Below are positions 1 through 9,589 of a DNA stretch of 33,209 bases, in pieces. The stretch lies in assembly GCA_016936495.1 (NCBI GenBank), contig JAFGXT010000240.1, positions 1-33,209 of the forward strand, read 5' to 3'. The notes under the pieces are model-generated. The model was not told the origin of the DNA and searched no databases. It saw only the letters and a program-made list of their open reading frames with translations. The number at the start of each line of letters is the position of its first letter. Position 1 is the stretch's first letter. The position numbers and the translations under genes are program-made. Source of the stretch: Victivallales bacterium (lineage in GTDB: Bacteria; Verrucomicrobiota; Lentisphaeria; Victivallales; SZUA-371).

Positions 1-947
1 AACTCCTCCAATGCCTCACGAATACGCGTCGCCGCGGTCATGATCTTGTCCGGGCGTTCCAGTCCGGCAAGCTGAATGCCGTTGTACCCCAACAGCCTGG
101 CTCCCGCCGCCTGAAGCTGTATCCGCCGCCATTGCGCCGCCTCGAACTGGGTATAAGAATATTTAAGCTCGTTCTGAAGGATTATTCTGAAATCAGGGGA
201 AAGATGGACACCGGGGTATTTCCCGGCGATAATGCTTTCATATTTTTCCGGGGTAAGCATCAATATTCTGGCGATGGCGGGAATATGCAAGCCCCGGCTA
301 TCCAGATACCAACGCAATTCCTGAAGTTTGAGCATGTCCCAGCCGAACTGGGTAACGAAAAATTCAGCCCCCTGATGCAACTTCTTCACCAGCTTGAAGT
401 ATTGAGAAAACAGATCCCCAGGGGTATATTTAAAAGGGTTCACCACACAACCGGTATAAAATTCATTGCGGTATTGAGCCTTTATATGACGTATGGAGTG
501 AACACTTTCAATAAAGGGGCGGGCGGCAGTCTGCCTGGCGGTTTCACCAATAATACCGCTACCGGATACCGGCGTTACGTTGCGCAACCCGGCAGTGTGA
601 CATAACTGGAGCGTATGCTGCATTTCCTCCCAGGTGGTGTTCCTGCCGCTAAGATACAACAGATGCCGATCACGCTCCGCCGGAGCCAGAACCGAAGCGA
701 ACTCCGCGATATTCCAGGAATTATGATTATTGTATTTATCAGTGATCGCCAATGCGGACGGAAGTCCCTTGATGGCGGCAGAAGCGAACTCTATTTCCTG
801 TAACCGTTCCTGCGAACTCTTCAAATCAGCCTGTGCCGAAGGAGTATTGACCTCAAAAAGGACAAAGAATTCGCCGCAGTTCAGCTTATCATGAAGCCGA
901 TTGCGGTTGCTTTCAAAATTCATTTCCAGTTGTATTCCGGAATCCAT
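1..947 (-). CDS. Methylenetetrahydrofolate reductase-like protein (MetF family), C-terminus truncated by window edge
   Basis: Open minus-strand frame from ATG at 947 to the window edge, absent from the supplied ORF track. Manual translation: MDSGIQLEMNFESNRNRLHDKLNCGEFFVLFEVNTPSAQADLKSS... with NVTPVSGSG, GCVVNPFKY and GAEFFVTQFGWDMLKL segments resembling the MTHFR barrel (FE..PP, NV.ALRGD, NP.., GA.F..TQ). Confidence 0.72.
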   Translation of the reverse strand, partial: MDSGIQLEMNFESNRNRLHDKLNCGEFFVLFEVNTPSAQADLKSSQERLQEIEFASAAIKGLPSALAITDKYNNHNSWNIAEFASVLAPAERDRHLLYLSGRNTTWEEMQHTLQLCHTAGLRNVTPVSGSGIIGETARQTAARPFIESVHSIRHIKAQYRNEFYTGCVVNPFKYTPGDLFSQYFKLVKKLHQGAEFFVTQFGWDMLKLQELRWYLDSRGLHIPAIARILMLTPEKYESIIAGKYPGVHLSPDFRIILQNELKYSYTQFEAAQWRRIQLQAAGARLLGYNGIQLAGLERPDKIMTAATRIREALEE

Positions 948-961
948 TTAAAAAGTCCCCG

Positions 962-2038
962 TCACTTACTCTTTTTCCTGCCATCAAAAATGAAGAATAT
1001 TCCACCGGAAATGTTCGCCAGCACGATCAGCGCGGTGAACATCAACGCAACCGATTTTGCCATGCCCAGATCCATTCCACCGGTCTCCAACAATTTCATA
1101 ATGGTGTAGTCCCTGAAACCTATCCCTCCGGGCGTCAACGGGATAAGCCCGGCAAGGTTTCCCAGGGATACGCTCGCGAACAAAGGTGCCGCCTGAACCG
1201 TCGAACCCAGACCACGGATCAGGAAATACACGATCAATGTCAGATTCAAATTAATAAAAATCACACCTACAATGACCTGTTGCAACAGCAATGCCGGTTT
1301 GTCCCGGTAAAGATCAATGGCAGTTGCCATCCGGCTCACCGAGCCGTGCGTACGGGCATCAGTCCACTTCCATAAGCGGTCGACAATTGAGATTTTCTGT
1401 AATTTTGCATGCATAAACATCACAAAACACGCTCCCAGGCCGGAGGCACAAAACAGCAAAATACCAGCAATCATACAATATCTGAACGTGTTTATCAGTT
1501 CGGGACAGTTATCCAGTCCCGCCAGATGATACAGGTTTTCCGCGTCCACGTGGAGCAATAGCGGAATGGACAGCAAGGTTACGACTATGGTAAATGAAAA
1601 CATCGAGACCATCCCCACGGTTCTGTCCATAATAATGGTGAACGCGCCTTCGATCTTGCTGCCTTTTTTCACGTGAGCGCTCAAAAAGCCGATCTTCGCC
1701 ACGTCCCCGCCGATAGCTCCACCGGGAATTACCAGCGAAAAGAAAAAGGCTTTCATTGAAAGAAATATCGCGTCCCGCAAGCTCAAATCTATGTCCAGCA
1801 CCGAAGTGAGCTTATACCAGCGCCAGGCTCCTACTATAAAATGAACATAGTAACAGGCGAAGGCGGGAATCAGCCAACGATAGTCAAAATGTTTGAGATT
1901 ATCAAAAATACGTTCCGAATTGCCATGTATTAGAATAAGAATTATCCCTGCCGCCAACAAGATTCTGGCGCAAAACCAAAACAGTTTTTTCATGGGATGC
2001 GGTTTTTTTTCCGTCTCCTGCGATACATCTGAATTCAT
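962..2038 (-). CDS. Lysylphosphatidylglycerol synthase TM region / UPF0104 (flippase-like) integral membrane protein
   Basis: 358 aa, multiple hydrophobic helices; LIPLTPGGIGFRDY and SLVIPGGAIGGDVAK motifs typical of the LPG_synthase_TM/UPF0104 family. Confidence 0.8.
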   Translation of the reverse strand: MNSDVSQETEKKPHPMKKLFWFCARILLAAGIILILIHGNSERIFDNLKHFDYRWLIPAFACYYVHFIVGAWRWYKLTSVLDIDLSLRDAIFLSMKAFFFSLVIPGGAIGGDVAKIGFLSAHVKKGSKIEGAFTIIMDRTVGMVSMFSFTIVVTLLSIPLLLHVDAENLYHLAGLDNCPELINTFRYCMIAGILLFCASGLGACFVMFMHAKLQKISIVDRLWKWTDARTHGSVSRMATAIDLYRDKPALLLQQVIVGVIFINLNLTLIVYFLIRGLGSTVQAAPLFASVSLGNLAGLIPLTPGGIGFRDYTIMKLLETGGMDLGMAKSVALMFTALIVLANISGGIFFIFDGRKKSK

Positions 2039-2179
2039 AGAATATTCCTGCTATGTTGATTACTCTTTCCTGTAATTAGGTAACTTAGCACCTGTTTTTT
2101 TATATATATAGTGCTAAATTGATATAAAGACAAAATTTTATTGAAAATCGGACTAAACGTAGAAAGGTCCAATAGCTTT

Positions 2180-2965
2180 ATGAATATTCTATTTATTGGA
2201 GACATTGTCGGCAAGGGCGGCAGAAAAGCGGTGATGGAACAGATTCCTGAGCTGAGGCGCAAGTACAATTGCAGTTTCTGCATTGCCAACGCCGAAAATA
2301 TCGCCGCCGGTTCTGGGCTTACCGGCAAATGCGTACAAGAAATATCCGACCGCGTGGACGTCATCACCACCGGCGATCATGTCTGGGATCAGAAAAACTT
2401 TGACAATGAAATACGCCAGCTGAAAAACGTATTGCGCCCCGCGAATCTAAGCAGTTCACAGCCGGGCAAAGGCTATGGAGTATTTCGCAATCCCGGCGGC
2501 GGCGAAGTAGCGGTCATAAACCTCATGGGCAAGGTTTTTATGCGTGAGAGTGCTTACTGTCCCTTTGAGACTGCTGAAAAGATTCTGGCGGAATTACCCG
2601 CGACGCTGAAGACAGTTTTTGTGGATTTCCATACAGAAGCGACCAGCGAGATAGCCGGGATGGGACATTTTCTTGATGGAAAAGTGACCGCCGTACTGGG
2701 CACGCATACTCATGTTCAGACCGCCGACGCAAAAATATTGCCCGGAGGAACGGCGTTTATTTCCGATGTCGGCATGGTTGGCGCGGAATATTCGATACTG
2801 GGCAGGGACGTGGAAACGGTAGTGAAAAAATTCCGCACCGGAATGCCCTCTCGGCTTCCGGTGATGGAAGAAGGAATCAGAATAGACGCGGTGGTGGTGT
2901 CCTACGATATGCGCAGCGGCAGAGCCACCGCGATTGAAAATATTTCAATAATGACTGGAGTTTAA
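2180..2965 (+). CDS. ymdB: YmdB-family metallophosphoesterase
   Basis: MNILFIGDIVGKGGRKAV... NAENIAAGSGLT, TTGDHVWDQ, LGTHTHVQTADAKILPGGTAFISDVGM. ORF opens at 2141 but the conserved start MNILFIGD is at 2180. Confidence 0.9.
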   Translation: MNILFIGDIVGKGGRKAVMEQIPELRRKYNCSFCIANAENIAAGSGLTGKCVQEISDRVDVITTGDHVWDQKNFDNEIRQLKNVLRPANLSSSQPGKGYGVFRNPGGGEVAVINLMGKVFMRESAYCPFETAEKILAELPATLKTVFVDFHTEATSEIAGMGHFLDGKVTAVLGTHTHVQTADAKILPGGTAFISDVGMVGAEYSILGRDVETVVKKFRTGMPSRLPVMEEGIRIDAVVVSYDMRSGRATAIENISIMTGV

Positions 2966-2971
2966 ACTGTT

Positions 2972-3847
2972 ATGATAAATAAAAACTTACCTGAGATCGA
3001 TTTTGACAGAGTGGACAAATTAATTGCACTTGCCTTTGAAGAAGACCTTGGAGATGCCGGAGATGTTACCAGCAATTCGGTTATCCCGGCTGAAACCCGG
3101 GCGGTGGCGGTAATGAGATGCAAAGAAGATTGCGTGGTCGCCGGTATGGCAGTGGCAGAAAGAGTCTTTGCCGCCGCCGACTCTGCGTGTGAATGGAAAG
3201 CCTTGGTCAATGATGGCGATTTCTGCTCGAAAGGCACCATACTGGCGGAAGTCAAAGGTCCGGCGCGCTCATTGCTTACCGCCGAAAGAACTGCATTGAA
3301 TTTTCTTCAACGCCTGTGCGGCGTCGCCACAGTTTCACACCGTTATGCCCGTGAGACCGGAGACGCCAATACCGTGGTGCTTGATACCAGAAAAACCACT
3401 CCCGGCTGGCGTAATCTGGAGAAATACGCAGTCGCCGCCGGTGGAGCAACCAATCACCGTATCGGACTTTATGACCGGGTGATGATCAAGGACAATCACC
3501 GTGAACTCGCCGGGCTTGAGGGCGAAAAAGGCATCACCCGTTCTGTCGCCCGCGCCAAAGAATGCTATCCGCAGTTGGAAGTCGAAGTAGAAGCCGACAG
3601 TCTGGATGAGGTCAAAGAAGCCCTTCTGACCGGCGCCGAACATGTCATGCTGGACAATATGAGCAACGAGCAGATGGCTGAAGCGGTAAAAATGAATGCC
3701 GGACGCGCAAAGCTCGAAGCCAGTGGCGGCATTACGCTTGAGCGCATTGCTTCAATCGCCAAACTCGGAGTTGATTTTATTTCCGTAGGCGCGTTGACCC
3801 ATTCGGTCAAAGCGGTGGATATTTCCATGGACATCAAGCTTGATTGA
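2972..3847 (+). CDS. nadC: Nicotinate-nucleotide pyrophosphorylase (carboxylating)
   Basis: EDLGDAGDVTS, LLTAERTALNFLQRLCGVAT, LDTRKTTPGWRNLEKYAVAAGGATNHRIGLYDRVMIKDNH, ASGGITLERI: diagnostic NadC motifs. Confidence 0.96.
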   Translation: MINKNLPEIDFDRVDKLIALAFEEDLGDAGDVTSNSVIPAETRAVAVMRCKEDCVVAGMAVAERVFAAADSACEWKALVNDGDFCSKGTILAEVKGPARSLLTAERTALNFLQRLCGVATVSHRYARETGDANTVVLDTRKTTPGWRNLEKYAVAAGGATNHRIGLYDRVMIKDNHRELAGLEGEKGITRSVARAKECYPQLEVEVEADSLDEVKEALLTGAEHVMLDNMSNEQMAEAVKMNAGRAKLEASGGITLERIASIAKLGVDFISVGALTHSVKAVDISMDIKLD

Positions 3848-3889
3848 ACATATAGTTCTTAACCTGAATAACTTTAAGGCGTACTTATT

Positions 3890-4504
3890 ATGATTGCCAG
3901 TTTACGCGGAAAACTCATCGAAGCGAATTTCACTTATGCGCTTATCGATGTCAACGGGGTCGGCTATCAGGTGTTTATTCCGGTAAGCACATTTGACAGC
4001 CTGCCAAAACCGGGCGGAGAACTTACCTTACAGACCATAATGGTGGTGAGGGAAGACGCTATTACTCTGTTCGGCTTTGCCACGGCTCAGGAAAAACAGC
4101 TCTTTGAGATACTCGTGAGCGTCAACGGCGTCGGCCCGAAACTGGCATTGAGCATTCTCAGTTGTATGCCGGTAAGCTCTTTCTGTGCCGCCATAGTCAA
4201 TGGCGACCTGACTGTAATCAACAAGATCAACGGCGTGGGAAAACGTACCGCCGAGCGCCTGGTGGTGGAGCTCAAAGACAAACTCAGTAAGCTTTACGGC
4301 GGATTGGAAACCGTCTCCGGCGGGAAGCCGCTGGACAACTCGCTTAAACTTGCGGTCGAGGACGCTACTCTGGCCCTGGAACAGTTGGGCTTTAAGCGCG
4401 ATGGCATACAAAAGACCATGAAACAGCTTATCGACGAGCTTGACCCCGCCGAATGCTCGACCGAAAACCTCATCAGAAAATCATTGCAACTATTGAACTC
4501 ATGA
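3890..4504 (+). CDS. ruvA: Holliday junction branch migration protein RuvA
   Basis: MIASLRGKLIEAN, DVNGVGYQV, VNGVGPKLALSIL, INGVGKRTAERLVVELKDKL; tandem HhH motifs and C-terminal domain III. Confidence 0.96.
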   Translation: MIASLRGKLIEANFTYALIDVNGVGYQVFIPVSTFDSLPKPGGELTLQTIMVVREDAITLFGFATAQEKQLFEILVSVNGVGPKLALSILSCMPVSSFCAAIVNGDLTVINKINGVGKRTAERLVVELKDKLSKLYGGLETVSGGKPLDNSLKLAVEDATLALEQLGFKRDGIQKTMKQLIDELDPAECSTENLIRKSLQLLNS

Positions 4505-4517
4505 GGAGCTTTTTTTT

Positions 4518-5066
4518 ATGCCCAGAAGCGCGATAATGTTTGACGACCCCAGTTATGTGGTGCTGAATATTCCTTCTCCGGCGGCGGATGTGGTCAAGGA
4601 CATACGCCACCGGTTCGACCCGGAACGCGCCGAGTATCCGGTGGAAGTCAGCGTTTCCGGCTCCAATGGCATAGGTTCGATAATTCCCGGACAGGATACG
4701 GAGAATATCTTTGATATGCTCGACACGATAGCCGCCGGGCTCAAACCTTTTCGCACATCCTTCCGCGAAATTAAACGTTTCCCCGACTCAAATATTTTTT
4801 ATTTTACCATGAACAACAAAGCGGAATTTGTGAAAATACATTCACTGGTAGCATCTTCCGGAATAAAGTTCACTCCCAATAAATTCCCCTATGAGCCGCA
4901 TTGCACGATATGCCTGAACTCCGCTTTGTCAGATAAACAATGCAGAGAGCTGATGAATATGAAAGTCCCGGACGTCGAATTCATCATCAATACCATTTCG
5001 GTATATGAGCTTAATTCCGCCGATGACGGTCAACTTTTGCACCGCTGTAATTTTGGACTGGAGTAA
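4518..5066 (+). CDS. 2'-5' RNA ligase / 2H phosphoesterase superfamily-like protein
   Basis: 182 aa; C-terminal PHCTICLN (HxT motif), overall 2H-like layout; first motif position reads PVEVSVSGSNGIG with no HxT/S. Confidence 0.55.
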   Translation: MPRSAIMFDDPSYVVLNIPSPAADVVKDIRHRFDPERAEYPVEVSVSGSNGIGSIIPGQDTENIFDMLDTIAAGLKPFRTSFREIKRFPDSNIFYFTMNNKAEFVKIHSLVASSGIKFTPNKFPYEPHCTICLNSALSDKQCRELMNMKVPDVEFIINTISVYELNSADDGQLLHRCNFGLE

Positions 5067-5072
5067 ACTCGC

Positions 5073-6236
5073 TTACAAACCCAGGTGCCGGTAATATTCC
5101 TCTTCGAGTACATTTGCCATCACCCGCCAATCGAATTTTGAGCGTACCATATCCTTGCACTTACTGCTCATCTGCTCCGCCAGTGCGGGATCATCAAGGA
5201 TCTTCAGACACGATTGAGTTACCTGTTCAATGCTTTCCGGCTCAAGAGTGAATCCGGTTTCTCCGTTGATCACCACCTCAGGGGTACCATCCAAATGGTA
5301 CGCCACCGCCGGTTTGCCCGACGCCAGAGCCTGCACCACCGAGCGCGGAAGCCCTTCACGTAAAGACAGATGCACCAGGATGTCCATCAACGCGATATAG
5401 CGGTATACTTGATCCGGTGGCACCAGCCCGGCAAAACTGAATTTGTCAGCTATACCCAGAGTTTTTATCTGCGCTTTTATGTCGTCAAGCATTATTCCGT
5501 TGCCCACAATTAAAAAATGTGTATCGGGGCGCTGTTTAAGTATTTCCGCCGCCGCCGGGATGAACTGTTCGTAGCCTTTTAGCGGAAACAACCGCGCCAC
5601 AGTGCCAATAACTTTGACTTTGTCTGGAATTCCCAACTGTGCTTTCAACTCCGCCTCCGGCGTTGAATTGAGAAATTTATCTATATCCATGCCGCTGTAA
5701 ACTACTTTATATTTATCCGCCGGAGCCACGCCGGCTTCCACACATTGGTCGATCATAGCCTGAGCCACGGCATAGATCTTATGACAATATTTTGCGGCAA
5801 AACGCTCGGCATGGATGTAAAGACAATTTTTCCAGACTTTTTCGTTACGATGAAAGGCTTGCCCGTGAACCGTATGCGTAACAAAAGGCACATTTGCCTT
5901 ATATGCCGCCACGCGTCCGACGATACCAGCCTTGGAACTGTGAGTATGAACTACGTCAAAACCACGTTCGGTAAAGAATTTTTTCAAAGTAAAATATGCC
6001 TTAAGGTCTTTAACCGGATTGAGTTCCCTGACCAGCCATGGATTTTCAACTATCTCGAATTCGGGAAAATCCTTATTAGCCAGCAATTCGCCTTCCGGTC
6101 CCGGCGAAGGTCCGGTTACAAGCGTTACCTCATGACCTTTCAGTATATGACCGATTATCGTCAGCAAGGTGTTTTCCTGCGCGCCGCCGACGATCATACG
6201 GGTTATGACATGGCATATTTTAAGTTTTTTTCTCAT
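5073..6236 (-). CDS. Glycosyltransferase family 4 protein
   Basis: 387 aa; MIVGGAQENTLL, VVHTHSSKAGIVGRVAA, VYSGMDIDKF, VGTVARLFPLKGYEQFI, SLREGLPRSVVQALASGKPAVAY: GT4 (GT-B) motifs. Confidence 0.92.
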   Translation of the reverse strand: MRKKLKICHVITRMIVGGAQENTLLTIIGHILKGHEVTLVTGPSPGPEGELLANKDFPEFEIVENPWLVRELNPVKDLKAYFTLKKFFTERGFDVVHTHSSKAGIVGRVAAYKANVPFVTHTVHGQAFHRNEKVWKNCLYIHAERFAAKYCHKIYAVAQAMIDQCVEAGVAPADKYKVVYSGMDIDKFLNSTPEAELKAQLGIPDKVKVIGTVARLFPLKGYEQFIPAAAEILKQRPDTHFLIVGNGIMLDDIKAQIKTLGIADKFSFAGLVPPDQVYRYIALMDILVHLSLREGLPRSVVQALASGKPAVAYHLDGTPEVVINGETGFTLEPESIEQVTQSCLKILDDPALAEQMSSKCKDMVRSKFDWRVMANVLEEEYYRHLGL

Positions 6237-6263
6237 CCAAACTACCTTGATATAAATTAACAG

Positions 6264-8528
6264 TTAAAACAAAAAATTTTTCACCGTGATCCGGTCGGTT
6301 CTCTCTATCGGCAGTTTCACCAGCCGTCCGCCACCGGGAGGAGTGAAACGCAGATTCCGCGAGCCGTCCGCCGCCAGCTCTACACTGACTTTAATATTAA
6401 ACCCTCCGCGCAGATATTCAACGGCAAGGCGATTATTTTCGTAAAAGCTTTTTACACGCCGACTCTGATAGGAAAACCTGCCGGAACTGTCCGATTCAGG
6501 AGAACTCACCTTGATATCTTGATCCATTGCCGTTTTCAACACCTCTTGAAAGATTTTGCTGCGTCTAGTCGGAAGTATGATTTCATTGACCTTAAGCATT
6601 TCCATGAGCACCGGAAGTCCGCCCATAAATGACGTGCTGCTACCGGTGATGATCACCCGGTCTATTGACCCCGTCCCCTGTCGGCGTAAAAGCGTACTTA
6701 TATTTTTCGCGGCGGAATAATCCGGCACATTCACCACCACCGGCAAAGTTCCTCCGCCGCCATTGAGAATCAACGCCGGAAGCTCTTCATACCCCCCGTA
6801 AAACACCGCCAGGGACGGCGGAATAAACTCCGTTTTCAAATGCCAGACCATAAATGTTCCTGCCAGTAGCATCACCCCAACGCGAAACATCCATGCCCGG
6901 TTCGCCGCCAACAGCAGAATCAACGCACCATAAAACGCCGCCATAATCCATATGCCCGGAGCCGGCAGTCTAATTATACTGAAACTTTCATAGAAAAATT
7001 CACAGAAAGCCGACATCGTTCCCATCAAATATTCCAATCCCTGCCCCAGAATATCCTGCAAAAAACTCAACGGCGTAAGCAACAATTTTGCCGCTCCCCG
7101 CAGAAAGATCAACCAGACAAAAGGAATTATCAGGAAATTCAGCCAGACCGCCTGCGGAAAATAAAACCCCTGATACAACAATCCTACTCCACTGCTTGCC
7201 AGCCAGGCGATAGTACACCCCAGCAATGCCGACAACAACATCGTAACCAGCCGGTTTCCCGTTAATGCCGCACGTGAACGATATCCAGATGGTATCCAAC
7301 GGAAATATTCCCCCGGTAACGTCAGCCAACGCCGTACCGTTTCTATCGACGCCACCAGAAAACTGACAACAATAAAAGAGTATTGAAATCCCAGATCTTT
7401 TATGTAAAAAGGATTGTACGCCAGAATCACCGCCGCCGCAAGATAAATAATGTTCAGTCCCGGCGTCCGGAATAACATCCCCCGGCAAAAACACCAGATA
7501 GTCAACATGATAAGCGTACGTACCGCAGGAGGATTCATCCCCGTACTCAGGACATAGAGAAAAATAATCCCCGGAACCATGAAATGCCTGAGCCTGAACG
7601 GCAACCAGCGCAACAACCAGAACACCGTCAATGCCAGTATGCCTACATGAAAACCGCTCACCGTGAAAATGTGTATAGTCCCGGTGCGGATAAAGCTTTG
7701 TCTGCTTTCCTGATCCATCCCCTGCTTGCACCCGGAGGTCAACGCCGCCAGCAGACGCTTGACGTTATCACTTTGCACTCCCCGGCAAAGTTGCCGGAGC
7801 ATTAGATCGCGGATATACAAAACAGTGCCGGTAAAGGTCTTCCGCCGTCCCTCAACAGATATTTCACTGGCGTCAAATACCCGGTAAATAGATCTGGCGC
7901 GCAGATAATTCTGAAAATCAAAGCTATTCAGTTCAGAAACGCTTTCAAGTTTGGTTTCCCCATCTTTCAACGTATAAGTCTCCAGCGTACCGTCGGACAA
8001 TGGTTCCATGAATGCGCCGGACAAATAGAGTTTATCGCCATAGTTTAAATGCCCGGTTTCCTCCGGCAGTCTCACCGCCAGCTTGCCCGATGCCCGTCGC
8101 CATTGATCATGAGCTGTATACCGCAATTCTTTGACCTGGCAAAATACCAGATTCGGGTTTGGCAGCCACTCCAGCGTATCTCCCGTACAGGAAGCATCCA
8201 CTACCTCAACTTTAATTTCCGCGCCGCAATCCGCCCTGCCCAGTTCCCGCGCATAATGCCCTGGAGGGATATATTGCTCCACCAGATATGCGGGTATTCC
8301 GATCACTACCCCCAACAGCACCCTTAATGAGGCTTTCCTGTTACCCGCGCAAAGCGCGAGCGGCAAAACGACTACGACACAATATATATACTCTTCGTTG
8401 ATAAGTGGAACAAGCACCGACAACATTCCCAGCAGGATCAGAAATGACGGATACTTCACCGTCATTTTTTGAAATATTCCTGCAATCAAGTTCAAAAGAT
8501 CACGGAATTTTCTGATCTTGTCTGTCAT
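6264..8528 (-). CDS. ComEC/Rec2-family competence membrane protein with degenerate C-terminal metallo-beta-lactamase domain
   Basis: ORF to 8561; likely ATG at 8528 (MTDKIRKF). ComEC channel segment FIRTGTIHIFTVSGFHVGILALTVFWLLRW...PPAVRTLIML; N-terminal OB-like region; C-terminal domain with VIITGSSTSFMGGLPVLMEM. Confidence 0.85.
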   Translation of the reverse strand: MTDKIRKFRDLLNLIAGIFQKMTVKYPSFLILLGMLSVLVPLINEEYIYCVVVVLPLALCAGNRKASLRVLLGVVIGIPAYLVEQYIPPGHYARELGRADCGAEIKVEVVDASCTGDTLEWLPNPNLVFCQVKELRYTAHDQWRRASGKLAVRLPEETGHLNYGDKLYLSGAFMEPLSDGTLETYTLKDGETKLESVSELNSFDFQNYLRARSIYRVFDASEISVEGRRKTFTGTVLYIRDLMLRQLCRGVQSDNVKRLLAALTSGCKQGMDQESRQSFIRTGTIHIFTVSGFHVGILALTVFWLLRWLPFRLRHFMVPGIIFLYVLSTGMNPPAVRTLIMLTIWCFCRGMLFRTPGLNIIYLAAAVILAYNPFYIKDLGFQYSFIVVSFLVASIETVRRWLTLPGEYFRWIPSGYRSRAALTGNRLVTMLLSALLGCTIAWLASSGVGLLYQGFYFPQAVWLNFLIIPFVWLIFLRGAAKLLLTPLSFLQDILGQGLEYLMGTMSAFCEFFYESFSIIRLPAPGIWIMAAFYGALILLLAANRAWMFRVGVMLLAGTFMVWHLKTEFIPPSLAVFYGGYEELPALILNGGGGTLPVVVNVPDYSAAKNISTLLRRQGTGSIDRVIITGSSTSFMGGLPVLMEMLKVNEIILPTRRSKIFQEVLKTAMDQDIKVSSPESDSSGRFSYQSRRVKSFYENNRLAVEYLRGGFNIKVSVELAADGSRNLRFTPPGGGRLVKLPIERTDRITVKNFLF

Positions 8529-8544
8529 TTCATTCCGGCATGAT

Positions 8545-9402
8545 TCATGAGCGTGTAACAAACTCCTTGAGCTTTAAAAAACATTCCCCGGGTATCGCCA
8601 GAGTCCCGTCTCCCGTGCCCATATGAATATGAGGAAGAATACTGCCATGATAATCGCTGCCGCCACTGAGTAACAGATCATCGGCCTCCGCCAGTTCAAT
8701 TATAACCCGTGTCTGATGAGGAGTAAATCCCGGATAATAACATTCAATGCCGTCAAGTCCGTCGGGAACGAGTTTTTTCAGAATATTACGCACATGCGAC
8801 CGGGTATATTTGTTCCGATAAAGCGGGTGAGCCCATATGGCTATGCCGCCGGCGTGATGAATACGTTTAATGGATTCCTCCGGGCTGGGCAGCTCACGAC
8901 GACTGTAGCCGGGGCGCCCGCGCCGAAGGCATCGCTCAAACGCCTCGGCATTGTCCTTAAAATAGCCTTTTTCAATGAGTACCGACGCAATATGCGGACG
9001 ACCTATGCTCTCGCCCCCCGCCTTTTCCTGCAACTCCTCCAGACTTATCTTGTAGCCCAGTGAGTTAAGTTTTCTCAACATCGAATCATTGCGCTCATTA
9101 CGATCGCTTCTGATCTTTTCCAAAAATGAAGTCAAATGCGGATCAGTATGATTTACGAATAGACCGACTATATGAATCTCCCGTCCTGAAACACAGGTGG
9201 AGACTTCCACTCCGGGAACCGCTTCAACTCCCGTACCCGCCGCCGCGGCAAGGAACTCCTCCACTCCGCTGATCGTATCATGATCCGTCAACGCCAGCGC
9301 GGTAAGTCCCAGCTCGCTGGCTTTGGCGATCAATTCCGACGGGGTGTCCGTCCCGTCCGAGGCATGGCTGTGAACATGCAGGTCTATTTTTATCTGCTCC
9401 AT
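8545..9402 (-). CDS. PHP domain phosphoesterase (TrpH/YciV-like)
   Basis: IDLHVHSHASDGTDTPSELIAKASELGLTALALTDHDTISGVEE, IWAHPLY, SGGSDYHG: PHP metal-binding motifs. Confidence 0.92.
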   Translation of the reverse strand: MEQIKIDLHVHSHASDGTDTPSELIAKASELGLTALALTDHDTISGVEEFLAAAAGTGVEAVPGVEVSTCVSGREIHIVGLFVNHTDPHLTSFLEKIRSDRNERNDSMLRKLNSLGYKISLEELQEKAGGESIGRPHIASVLIEKGYFKDNAEAFERCLRRGRPGYSRRELPSPEESIKRIHHAGGIAIWAHPLYRNKYTRSHVRNILKKLVPDGLDGIECYYPGFTPHQTRVIIELAEADDLLLSGGSDYHGSILPHIHMGTGDGTLAIPGECFLKLKEFVTRS

Positions 9403-9589
9403 AAGTTCCTTTCTGTGAGTTTTCAGGCGGTTTTACACTTTTTATTAAGAAAAACTACAATAGAGTTTAACTTATTACAAATAGCTACTTGCATTTTCCG
9501 TAAATTAAATTATATTTGTCGGCTCTATTGTGGCTTAGAGGGGCTTGTGGTCTAGAAGTTTAAGAGTTAAATTTGAGGAATTTCAAGTA

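Noticed and set aside
132-803. Plus-strand ORFs 132-605 and 615-803
   Set aside because: Antisense to the open MTHFR-like frame; no recognisable domain.
7000-7731. 243-aa minus-strand ORF inside the ComEC gene
   Set aside because: Out-of-frame overlap with a strongly supported ComEC ORF; Gly/Tyr/Cys-rich translation typical of a shadow frame.
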